Assembly (NCBI GenBank): GCA_964526905.1
Contig: CAZGMN010000103.1
Coordinates: 1 to 10,866 of the forward strand
DNA from: CAZGMN01 sp964526905
Lineage (GTDB): Bacteria; Acidobacteriota; Aminicenantia; Aminicenantales; Aminicenantaceae
Length of the DNA stretch: 10,866 nt
Reading direction: 5' to 3'
Below the pieces are notes generated by a model. It ran no database searches. It saw nothing but the letters and a program-made list of their open reading frames with translations, and had not been told where the DNA came from. This document shows, piece by piece, positions 1 to 6,294 of the stretch. The position numbers were made by a program, and so were the translations under genes. Numbering within the stretch: position 1 is the stretch's first letter; each line of letters opens with the position of its first letter.

Positions 1-17
1 GGCAAAGCCTGCTCGGT

Positions 18-72
18 TTCAGGCTTCGTTCTCCTCTCCCTACGGTCGCGGAACCGTGCCCGCTCAGCCTTC
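18..72 (-). repeat. hairpin module, copy 1 (inverse orientation)
   Basis: Read on the minus strand, this 55-nt stretch aligns closely with 2688-2740, sharing the block CTGAGCGGGCACGGTT and the GA-rich 3' half ending in CTGAA. It can fold with AGGCT pairing to AGCCT at its ends and ACGGT pairing to ACCGT inside. In the other copy the end stem is AGCCT with AGGCT, a compensatory C-G for G-C swap. The flanks (1-17 and 73-120) do not match the larger element at 2549-2828, so only the internal module is shared, or the rest of this copy has decayed or lies outside the window. Positions 5-26 also form a separate small hairpin (AAGCCTG with CAGGCTT). Confidence 0.6.
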
Positions 73-193
73 AAACGGTTTTCCAAACAGGTGGCCTTCG
101 CCCAATCTAACAACAAGAAATAAATAAAGTTCGAGGGCTAAATCCTCAATTATCACTATAGTTACTTCCTAATACTTCTATCTCGATAAAAAA

Positions 194-220
194 GGAATAA
201 ATCGACTGTCCCCTTTTTTT
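194..220. repeat. possible REP-type repeat remnant
   Basis: The stretch reads GGAATAAATCGACTGTCCCC followed by seven T. From memory, the GACTGTCCCC / GGGGACAGTC core is common in short dispersed repeats near REP-associated tyrosine (Y1) transposases in metagenomic bacterial genomes. No transposase gene is visible here and there is no second copy in the window. The T-run could equally belong to the terminator of a gene to the left. The rest of 73-280 shows no gene. It is AT-rich, with a TATATATA stretch at 235-242 that may be part of the promoter for the downstream oxidoreductase gene, but no convincing -35 box accompanies it. Confidence 0.25.
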
Positions 221-280
221 ATGTTTGCTCTTGGTATATATAGAAGGTAAAAATGCGTTCAATAAAAGGAGATTGATGAG

Positions 281-1633
281 GTGAAGAGAATAACAAGACG
301 GAAATTTATAGGAGAATCGACAAAGGCCGCTGTGACCGCCACAGCCCTGGCTGCCGGCTTAGGGCCGTTTGTCGAAAAAAAGGTTCTGCTCCAAAGAAGA
401 GTCAGTCCCAACGATAAGATTCATCTGGCCCTGATTGGCTGCGGCGGAATGGGAAAAGCCAACCTGAGCGATTTCCTTCGCCTCCAGGAAGTCGAGTGCC
501 TGGCCGTGGCCGATGTTGATGAAAGGCATTTAGAGGAAGGATTAAAGATCATTCAGGACAGCCGCGGTAAGAAGGCCGCCGGCTATAAAGATTTCCGCAA
601 GGTCATCGAGCGAAAAGACATCGACGCAGTCATCGTCTCCACTCCTGACCACTGGCATGCCCTGTTGACTGTCTTTGCCTGCCAGGCAGGCAAAGATGTC
701 TATGTCGAAAAGCCGCTGGCGACAACCATCGAAGAAGGAAGGGCAATGGTCAACGCTGCGCGCAAATACAAGCGCATCGTTCAGGTTGGAACCCAACAGC
801 GAAGCGCCAAGCACTTCTCTGATGCCGTCGCTTTCGTCCAATCGGGCAAGCTGGGAAGGATCCGCACGGCGCGGGCCTGGGCTTTTCTCGACTGGAAGGG
901 AGACATAGGAAATCCTCCTGATGAACCTCCTCCCCCTTATGTCGATTACGACCTCTGGCTCGGGCCAGCTCCTTTACGCCCTTTCAATCCTTGCCGCTTC
1001 CATCACAACTTTCGCTGGTTCTGGGATTATTCTGGCGGCTTGATGACAGACTGGGGCGCGCACATGATTGATGTTGTCATCTGGGCGATGAAAGAAGAAC
1101 CAGTCGGAGCCATGGCTATCGGCGGAAAATATGGATTTCCAGATGACATCAGAGAGACTCCTGATACGCAGCAGTCCATTGTCGAATTTCCGAGCTTCTC
1201 GCTGGTCTGGGAGCACATGATCGGCTGCGGATTCGGACCCTGGCAGCGCGAGCATGGCGTTGAATTCCATGGCGAGAACGGAATTCTTGTCGTGGACAGG
1301 GGCGGCTGGGAAGTCTATCCGGAAACGGATAAGCTCAAGCAGCCTGAGCGTGTTTTCCGGATGATGCCGACTCCAAGACAGGAAGGCTCAAGCGACTTTC
1401 ATTTTGCTCATGTCTGCAATTTCATCGATTGCTTGAAGACAAGACGGGCTCCTCAAGCAGAGGTTGAAATCGGCCACAAGTCCGTCATCGCCTGCCATTT
1501 AGGCAATATCGCTCTTCGCCTCAAGCGCTCCATTCGCTGGGATGGCAAAAAAGAACAGGTCATAGGCGATCCTGAAGGCCGGGCTCTTGCGGGCAGAGAA
1601 TACCGAAAGCCCTGGGTCCTTCCCCAAGAATAA
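281..1633 (+). CDS. Tat-exported Gfo/Idh/MocA family oxidoreductase
   Basis: This is a predicted NAD(P)-dependent oxidoreductase acting on a sugar, inositol or similar polyol. Residues 1-30 form a twin-arginine signal (TRRKFIG followed by an Ala-rich stretch), so the folded, cofactor-loaded enzyme is probably exported. The Rossmann domain starts near residue 47: GCGGMG at 53-58 binds dinucleotide, with an acidic residue at the end of strand 2 (D78). The family EKP motif is at 143-145, and GAHMID (259-264) supplies the usual C-terminal-domain His and Asp. Length (450 aa) is normal for exported members. The GTG start at 281 has AAGGAG at 266-271, nine bases upstream; the ATG at 276 runs straight into a stop. 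The next gene follows after 23 bases, also with a Tat signal, so the two are probably co-transcribed. Substrate cannot be read from sequence. Some exported relatives are GH109-type NAD-dependent glycosidases, so hydrolysis is an alternative. Confidence 0.9.
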   Translation: MKRITRRKFIGESTKAAVTATALAAGLGPFVEKKVLLQRRVSPNDKIHLALIGCGGMGKANLSDFLRLQEVECLAVADVDERHLEEGLKIIQDSRGKKAAGYKDFRKVIERKDIDAVIVSTPDHWHALLTVFACQAGKDVYVEKPLATTIEEGRAMVNAARKYKRIVQVGTQQRSAKHFSDAVAFVQSGKLGRIRTARAWAFLDWKGDIGNPPDEPPPPYVDYDLWLGPAPLRPFNPCRFHHNFRWFWDYSGGLMTDWGAHMIDVVIWAMKEEPVGAMAIGGKYGFPDDIRETPDTQQSIVEFPSFSLVWEHMIGCGFGPWQREHGVEFHGENGILVVDRGGWEVYPETDKLKQPERVFRMMPTPRQEGSSDFHFAHVCNFIDCLKTRRAPQAEVEIGHKSVIACHLGNIALRLKRSIRWDGKKEQVIGDPEGRALAGREYRKPWVLPQE

Positions 1634-1656
1634 TCCATCCTTGAGCGAGGACTGAT

Positions 1657-2505
1657 ATGAGCAAAATAACGCGACGGGAATTTATTAAGTTGGCTGGCCC
1701 AGGGGCAGCCGTCTCTCTCTCCACCTTCATCGAGGCCCGAGCAAATTATGGACAAAAAAAAGCCCTTCAGAAAATAAAGACATTGAACCTGGGCATGGCT
1801 TCTTATACCTTCCGCCATTTCAGCCTTGAAGAGACGCTGGCCATGACAAAAAGATTGGGGCTGCGCAGAATCGCCTTTAAGGATTTTCACCTTCCCCTAA
1901 AAAGCAGCGAGGCGGAGATAAATGCCATTTCAAAAAGAGTCAGGGAAGCAGGTTTTGAACTCTATGGCTGCGGCGTGGTTTACATGCAGAATGAAACAGA
2001 GGTTGAACAAGCCTTTAAGTATGCCAGAGCTGCGGGCATGAAGGTCATCATCGGAGTCCCGAGTCACGAGCTTCTGAATTCTGTCGATAAGAAAGTTCAA
2101 GAATTCGACATCAAGCTGGCCATTCATAACCACGGTCCTGAAGACAAGCGTTATCCGACTCCTGAAAGTGTGTACGAAAAAATAAGAAACCTGGACCCTC
2201 GGCTCGGCCTTTGCCTCGACATTGGACATGCCCAGCGAGCAGGCCTCGACCCCTCAGAATGCGCCAAAAAATTCGCCGACCGCTTGCTCGACGTCCATAT
2301 CAAGGATGTCACAGCCTCATCCAAAGAAGGAACGTCAGTCGAGGTCGGCCGAGGCGTGATCGATATCCCAAAATTCCTGCAGACGCTGCTCAAGCTTGAC
2401 TATTCAGGGACTGTTGCCCTGGAGTATGAAAAAGATGAAAACGACCCTCTCCCAGGCGCGGCAGAGTCCATCGGCTACATCAGAGGTGTTCTGGCTGCGC
2501 TCTAA
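1657..2505 (+). CDS. Tat-exported sugar phosphate isomerase/epimerase-like TIM barrel
   Basis: This is a xylose-isomerase-like TIM barrel (AP endonuclease 2 / IolE-like superfamily), expected to isomerise or epimerise a sugar or keto-inositol using a divalent metal. Residues 5-11 (TRREFIK) and the short hydrophobic stretch after them form a Tat signal with possible cleavage near residue 29. Candidate metal and substrate ligands follow the family order: H157 and H159 (AIHNHG), D188 and H191 (LDIGH), H214 (DVHIKD) and E256 (ALEYE). At 282 aa it is complete. ATG 1657 has GAGGA at 1647-1651, five bases upstream. Pairing with a Gfo/Idh/MocA enzyme is a common arrangement in which the oxidoreductase makes a keto-sugar and the isomerase processes it. 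That both partners carry Tat signals suggests the pathway is periplasmic. The fold assignment is firm; the reaction is inferred. Confidence 0.88.
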   Translation: MSKITRREFIKLAGPGAAVSLSTFIEARANYGQKKALQKIKTLNLGMASYTFRHFSLEETLAMTKRLGLRRIAFKDFHLPLKSSEAEINAISKRVREAGFELYGCGVVYMQNETEVEQAFKYARAAGMKVIIGVPSHELLNSVDKKVQEFDIKLAIHNHGPEDKRYPTPESVYEKIRNLDPRLGLCLDIGHAQRAGLDPSECAKKFADRLLDVHIKDVTASSKEGTSVEVGRGVIDIPKFLQTLLKLDYSGTVALEYEKDENDPLPGAAESIGYIRGVLAAL

Positions 2506-2540
2506 ATGCCCGAGAATAATCCAAGAGCACATTATTTACC

Positions 2541-2548
2541 TTCCCTAT
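2541..2548. repeat. direct repeat, left flank of element (putative target-site duplication)
   Basis: TTCCCTAT lies immediately left of the left inverted repeat and recurs exactly at 2829-2836, two bases beyond the right inverted repeat. Eight-base flanking duplication is typical of many DDE transposases. Confidence 0.55.
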
Positions 2549-2655
2549 ATAAGCAACCTAAATTCCGTGAGAGCTAATGATTGATGGAGGAGTGGCACGG
2601 CGTGCTCCCCGCAACGCCCGCAGCTGCAGAATCACTGATACAAAGATGATTGTGA

Positions 2656-2801
2656 GGGTGACGTGCTGGAGGTGAGGAGTCCCCTATGAAGCCTGAGCGG
2701 GCACGGTTTCTCTCCGAAGGAGAGAAGAGCGAAGGCTGAATGGGAGCTGATTTTCCTCGCTGGGGAAAATCAGCGTGCTCCGAACCTCCAGCACGTCACC
2801 C
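2656..2801. ncRNA. candidate structured RNA within the element (strand undetermined)
   Basis: A perfect 18-bp stem pairs 2656-2673 with 2784-2801. It continues through a 2x2 loop in which GA (2674-2675) faces GA (2782-2783), the sequence of tandem sheared G-A pairs, into GGAGT with GCTCC (2676-2680 with 2777-2781). The tip holds two hairpins. The first has AGCCT/AGGCT (2690-2694 with 2733-2737), with an inner TTCTCTCC/GGAGAGAA stem at 2708-2726. The second is GCTGATTTTCC/GGAAAATCAGC (2746-2756 with 2764-2774). This is a three-way-junction shape. No terminator or dedicated promoter is visible, so transcription is unproven; it may instead fold as DNA cruciform during transposition. Confidence 0.35.
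2688..2740 (+). repeat. hairpin module, copy 2
   Basis: This is the tip hairpin of the element and the counterpart of 18-72 in opposite orientation. The end-stem base pair at 2692/2735 is C-G here and G-C in the other copy, so pairing is kept while sequence changes. The inner hairpin differs in sequence between copies (TTCTCTCC/GGAGAGAA here, ACGGT/ACCGT there) yet both fold. Confidence 0.6.
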
Positions 2802-2828
2802 TTATCACGGAATTTAGGATGCTTATCA

Positions 2829-2836
2829 TTCCCTAT
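2829..2836. repeat. direct repeat, right flank of element (putative target-site duplication)
   Basis: TTCCCTAT is identical to 2541-2548. Its last base overlaps a TTGACC hexamer (2836-2841) that may be the -35 box of the flippase promoter, so the insertion site lies directly upstream of the polysaccharide operon. Confidence 0.55.
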
Positions 2837-2865
2837 TGACCGCCTCTTATTTCGTGTGATAGGAA
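2836..2865 (+). promoter_or_regulatory. candidate promoter of the polysaccharide operon
   Basis: TTGACC (2836-2841), an 18-base spacer ending in TGTGA, and TAGGAA (2860-2865) form a weak sigma-70-like promoter. The TGTG before the -10 resembles the two stronger minus-strand promoters in this window. It lies just outside the right end of the inserted element and about 40 bases before the preferred flippase start. The -10 match is poor. Confidence 0.3.
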
Positions 2866-2903
2866 TATCGTGGATTATCACTGGCAAGAAATTTGGAAAA
2901 ACT

Positions 2904-4352
2904 GTGAAAGATTCTTTAGAAGCAAACAAACAAATTCCATTGACTCCAGAGAATTCTGTGAAACATCTTGACAGAAGCATAGGCATCTCTCTGATGAGCT
3001 CATATTTCTCTCATTTTCTCGGTCTGACGCTCAATTACATTGTAAAATTAATCTTAGCTCGCATTCTCATACCTGCTGACTTCGGCTTGTTCGCCATTGC
3101 CTCCCTTGTTGTGACCATAGCTGAAATCATCAACGACCTGGGAATCTCGAAGCATCTCATAAGGAGTGAAACAAAATTTTATGGAAACGGGCTGATGATC
3201 AATGTCGCCATGTCGGCATTTTTAGTTCTATTGATAAAAATCTTCTCGCCCTGCTTTTCATTCTTCAATCCTGAGATTCCAAATGTCGTTAGTGTTTTTT
3301 CCATTGCCCTTATTCCGAAAGCATTCTCAGCCATACCCGTAGCCTATTTGACTAAGGAATTGCGTCTCAAGAAGCTCATCTTTCCCGAGTTTATCAAATC
3401 TCTGAGTTTTGGAGTGTTAAGCGTAGCTCTGGCCCTGAAGAACTTCGGCGTTTATAGCTTTATTTATGCCCAGATCATTTGCTCTGTCATCTACGCCGTC
3501 ATGGTCTGGCTCAGTGTGCATCAAGACCTGAAACTTGAATTCACACTGAAATACAGCCGACAGCTGATCTCCTTCGGAAAGTATTTCATGATGCTTGGCC
3601 TGCTCGGTCCCTTGATTAATTATGGGGACAACGGAATATTAGGCGCCTTCCTCTCTTCGGCCAAAGTCGGGCTCTATTTCATGGCCTTTAGCATAATAAC
3701 CTTGCCGACAAGCATCATTGAGCCTTCCTTCCAGCGCGTCTTGTTTCCTGTTTTTGCCAAGCTTGCAGACAACAAGCCTGAACTTCAGAAAGTCTACAAA
3801 GACTCGACGCTGACAATCATCAGCCTTGAGAATCTGATCTATATCATTCTTTTTATTTATGCCGACCTTTTTGTGAAAGTCATTCTCGGGCCAAACTGGG
3901 TGGAGGCCATTCCCTATGTGAGGGTCATGTGCTTTATGGAAATCATGAATCCGATAGCCATTTTAGGAAGCACATTGCTTCAGAGCCTGAAAAGAGAAAG
4001 TTGGGTTTTCCTGACATGGATTGCAAATTTAGTGATCAAATTTTCCTTGGGAATTATTTTAGTTAAATCTCTTGAGATCTATGGAATGATTGCTGCCAAT
4101 TACATAGGATACCTGCTGTCCTTCGTCTTTGCACTCTTGGCCTTGATGAGGCTGATAAGAATCAAGGTATTTTTTAAAGAGTATTTCCTCATCTACTTGC
4201 CGCTCGCCTGCTGGCTTTCGCTTCTTCTCCCCCTCAATTTAAAGGCAATAATTGACCCAATAATAACTATTTTTCTGTTGATCTATTATATAATTCTTCT
4301 GAAGAGATTTTGTCCGCCCTATATTCTGAGCTTGATAAAAAGAAGGAGATAA
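2904..4352 (+). CDS. Wzx-type polysaccharide flippase (oligosaccharide transporter family)
   Basis: This integral membrane protein probably flips lipid-linked oligosaccharide across the inner membrane (MOP superfamily, polysaccharide-synthesis transporter type). From the GTG at 2904 it is 482 aa, the usual size, with about a dozen hydrophobic segments along its length. The family N-terminal signature is present as LARILIPADFGLFAIASLVV, followed by INDLGISKHLI. The frame stays open back to an ATG at 2775, but that start lies inside the inverted-repeat element and its product would begin with a Ser/Arg-rich stretch unlike the family. GTG 2904, with GGAAAA upstream, is my choice; GTG 2958 and ATG 2994 are possible. 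The gene is more AT-rich than the two genes to its left. It is first in a run of four and ends eight bases before the next start. Substrate glycan is unknown. Confidence 0.88.
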   Translation: MKDSLEANKQIPLTPENSVKHLDRSIGISLMSSYFSHFLGLTLNYIVKLILARILIPADFGLFAIASLVVTIAEIINDLGISKHLIRSETKFYGNGLMINVAMSAFLVLLIKIFSPCFSFFNPEIPNVVSVFSIALIPKAFSAIPVAYLTKELRLKKLIFPEFIKSLSFGVLSVALALKNFGVYSFIYAQIICSVIYAVMVWLSVHQDLKLEFTLKYSRQLISFGKYFMMLGLLGPLINYGDNGILGAFLSSAKVGLYFMAFSIITLPTSIIEPSFQRVLFPVFAKLADNKPELQKVYKDSTLTIISLENLIYIILFIYADLFVKVILGPNWVEAIPYVRVMCFMEIMNPIAILGSTLLQSLKRESWVFLTWIANLVIKFSLGIILVKSLEIYGMIAANYIGYLLSFVFALLALMRLIRIKVFFKEYFLIYLPLACWLSLLLPLNLKAIIDPIITIFLLIYYIILLKRFCPPYILSLIKRRR

Positions 4353-4360
4353 AGAGGAAA

Positions 4361-5521
4361 GTGCAGGTTTTTCATTTCTTTGGATTCACAGCCGATTTAA
4401 TAGGACTATCGGATGAAGAATGCCTTCACCACTCCGATTCATTGAGGAACGTTCTCAGCCGTCTCCAGCGGGAGGACAATATTTGGAGCGAACTCAACTA
4501 TTTTACCCGCGGCCGCAGGAGAAAGGAATTCAATTTACAATCTCTTTCCTTCAAGTTTCATCCAATTTCCTTGAGATTTCTTAAAAAGAGAGCAAATGCC
4601 TTCGGGGCCCAGATATCCCTCCCCTTCCTTCGCTATTTTTTCTCCTGCCGTCCTGATCTTGTCCACTTTCACCTCAGCACAGGACGCTCAAAATACCTGA
4701 TGGGAAAATGGCTGGTTCTGCACCGGATTCCCTACATCATTCATATTCATGGATTCTCAGTAAAGGGAGATCCCGCAAAGAACAGATTCTTTCAGAGAGC
4801 TTCGGCAGTCATAGCCGGAGCAAAAATGTCTATAGAAAAAGCGGTCAGAGAATATGGAATACATCCTTCCCGGGCCCTTGTCATTCCCTTGGGGCCGGAT
4901 ATAAACTCGTTCAAGCCGTTAGGAAAGAGAGAAGAAACAAAACGTCCTTCTCTTTTATTCGTGGGAAGGCTCTACAAGGAAAAGGGCGCATTGGATGCTC
5001 TAAAATGCCTTAAAAAAATCAAGACAAGGTGCCCTGATGCAAATTTGAAGATTGTCGGGCCTCCCCAGGACAGGGAGCATGTGCTCAGCCTTCATTCCTA
5101 TATTGAAAAGGAAGGTCTTTCCGGCTCTGTTGAATTTACTGATTATATCCCCAACGAGAAACTTCCTCTTCTCTATAGCGACGCAGACCTTTTTCTTTTC
5201 CCTTCCCGCAGCGAGGGGATGGCCTTGACCGTGATGGAAGCCATGGCCTGCGGCCTGCCTGTGGCTGCTTTAAGAGGGACAGGAGGCCATTCTGAAATAA
5301 TCAAGGATAACGTGACTGGCCTGTTGGCTGCTCCGGAAGATATTGCCGAAAGGACATTCGAACTCATTCTGGACAAGGATAAATTGAAGCGACTGAGTGA
5401 AAATTCAAGACGAGAAGCCGTCGAGAAATTTTCGAGCGAGCTGACCTACGCGAAACTCAAGGAAGCCTACTTTGCCGTTGGAGGCATGAAGTCCCCAACA
5501 TTCGTTGGCTATAAACATTAA
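4361..5521 (+). CDS. glycosyltransferase family 4
   Basis: This is a predicted retaining GT-B glycosyltransferase that adds a sugar from a nucleotide-sugar donor to a lipid-linked glycan at the cytoplasmic membrane face. Numbering from GTG 4361 (386 aa): HIHGF sits in the N-terminal acceptor domain; VGRLYKEKG (201-209) gives R203 and K208, the residues expected to hold the donor phosphates; and SEGMALTVMEAMACG carries the E-x7-E motif at E285 and E293. The GTG start puts the first beta strand (VQVFHFF) at the N-terminus, with AAGGAG at 4343-4348 and AGAGGA nearer still. A TTG at 4310 in the same frame would overlap the flippase gene and add an uncharacteristic basic leader. The gene follows the flippase by eight bases and precedes the methyltransferase by eleven. 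Donor and linkage are not predictable. Confidence 0.88.
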   Translation: MQVFHFFGFTADLIGLSDEECLHHSDSLRNVLSRLQREDNIWSELNYFTRGRRRKEFNLQSLSFKFHPISLRFLKKRANAFGAQISLPFLRYFFSCRPDLVHFHLSTGRSKYLMGKWLVLHRIPYIIHIHGFSVKGDPAKNRFFQRASAVIAGAKMSIEKAVREYGIHPSRALVIPLGPDINSFKPLGKREETKRPSLLFVGRLYKEKGALDALKCLKKIKTRCPDANLKIVGPPQDREHVLSLHSYIEKEGLSGSVEFTDYIPNEKLPLLYSDADLFLFPSRSEGMALTVMEAMACGLPVAALRGTGGHSEIIKDNVTGLLAAPEDIAERTFELILDKDKLKRLSENSRREAVEKFSSELTYAKLKEAYFAVGGMKSPTFVGYKH

Positions 5522-5532
5522 AGATACGATTC

Positions 5533-6294
5533 ATGAACAAAGCTTCTGAGCATAAGATTGATGTTTGGGATGATTCCTGGTCGCAGTGGACTGTTGAGGA
5601 GGATCTTGAGACCTGTGCTGATGACGACCTCTTGCCGATATTGCTTAAATATTTGCCCAAGCAAGGAAAAGTCCTTGAAGCGGGCTGTGGATTCGGCAGA
5701 TGGATCATCTACCTGAAGAATCGCGGATATACCAATATCATCGGCATTGACAACAGCCCTGTTGCTCTCAGCAAAGCGAAACTTTTTGACCCAACCCTTC
5801 CCCTGCAGATGGGTGATATAAGGCAACTCCCGTTTCCAGACGGATACTTCAAAGCCTATCTTTCCTTCGGCGTCATAGAACACTTCATTGAAGGACCAGC
5901 AGAGGCGCTTAAAGAAGGATATAGGGTCTTAGAAGCGAGAGGCCTGCTCTTGGTAACCGTGCCCTGTGAAAATGTGTTGAGGAGGATAAAAAAAAGACTC
6001 AGGCCGGTTAAAAAATTATTCAAAAAAGCCCCCTCAGCACCGCTCCCGTTTTTCGAATATCATTACTCAAGGCGCTACATGGAGGAGTTGTTAAAGAGAG
6101 AGAAATTTGAAATTCTTTTTATCAGGCCCGTCAATCATCCCTTCGGCCTATGGTATGATTTGCCATTTTTCCGAAGTAAAGACAGAAAATACAAAATTAA
6201 CCGAACAGGGAGGCTGATTTCCCGAATCTTGCGTTCTTTATCTCCCTGGTTTGCTCCACATATGATTTTATGCGTTGGAAGAGCCAAGAAATGA
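5533..6294 (+). CDS. class I SAM-dependent methyltransferase
   Basis: This is a predicted methyltransferase (Methyltransf_11/25-like), 253 aa. Motif I is VLEAGCGFG at 47-55, the acidic residue that binds the SAM ribose is D73 in IGIDNSP, the motif around MGDIRQLPF follows, and the post-strand-4 segment is SFGVIEHF with E116 and H117. The C-terminal half has the basic and aromatic stretch seen in methyltransferases of polysaccharide clusters. Its position between two glycosyltransferases suggests it methylates a sugar hydroxyl, perhaps to cap or decorate the glycan, but the acceptor is inferred only from context. The ATG at 5533 has a poor ribosome site, so translation may be coupled to the preceding gene eleven bases away. 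It overlaps the next gene by four bases (ATGA). Confidence 0.87.
   Translation: MNKASEHKIDVWDDSWSQWTVEEDLETCADDDLLPILLKYLPKQGKVLEAGCGFGRWIIYLKNRGYTNIIGIDNSPVALSKAKLFDPTLPLQMGDIRQLPFPDGYFKAYLSFGVIEHFIEGPAEALKEGYRVLEARGLLLVTVPCENVLRRIKKRLRPVKKLFKKAPSAPLPFFEYHYSRRYMEELLKREKFEILFIRPVNHPFGLWYDLPFFRSKDRKYKINRTGRLISRILRSLSPWFAPHMILCVGRAKK

Larger units (their letters stand above)
2549..2828. mobile_element. MITE-like non-coding element with inverted termini
   Basis: The left terminus 2549-2570 and right terminus 2805-2826 are inverted repeats matching at 21 of 22 positions; the core CCTAAATTCCGTGA is perfect. The 8-bp direct repeat TTCCCTAT flanks the pair. A second, perfect 18-bp inverted repeat lies inside (2656-2673 with 2784-2801). 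Within the element no reading frame looks like a gene. It fills most of the gap between the isomerase gene (ends 2505) and the flippase gene (begins about 2904). On the 5' side the outer and inner arms are separated by 85 nt, but on the 3' side only by TTA, so the left arm seems to carry an insertion. The size, inverted ends and direct repeats fit a miniature inverted-repeat transposable element mobilised in trans; the parent transposase is not here. Alternatively it is a structured RNA gene that happens to have flanking repeats. Confidence 0.65.

Noticed and set aside
542..841. Open frames antisense to the oxidoreductase and other genes
   Set aside because: These have no ribosome sites or recognisable domains and run opposite strongly supported genes; they are shadow frames.
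2549..2828. Retron or diversity-generating retroelement template
   Set aside because: Inverted flanking repeats around a folded segment suggested a retron-like RNA, but there is no reverse transcriptase gene nearby and no template/variable repeat pair.
2549..2828. CRISPR array
   Set aside because: The repeats are inverted rather than regularly spaced direct repeats, and no cas gene is present.
2775..2903. ATG at 2775 as the start of the flippase gene
   Set aside because: It lies within the inverted-repeat element, lacks a ribosome site, and adds a 43-residue Ser/Arg-rich leader with no match to the family. From GTG 2904 the length and topology fit.
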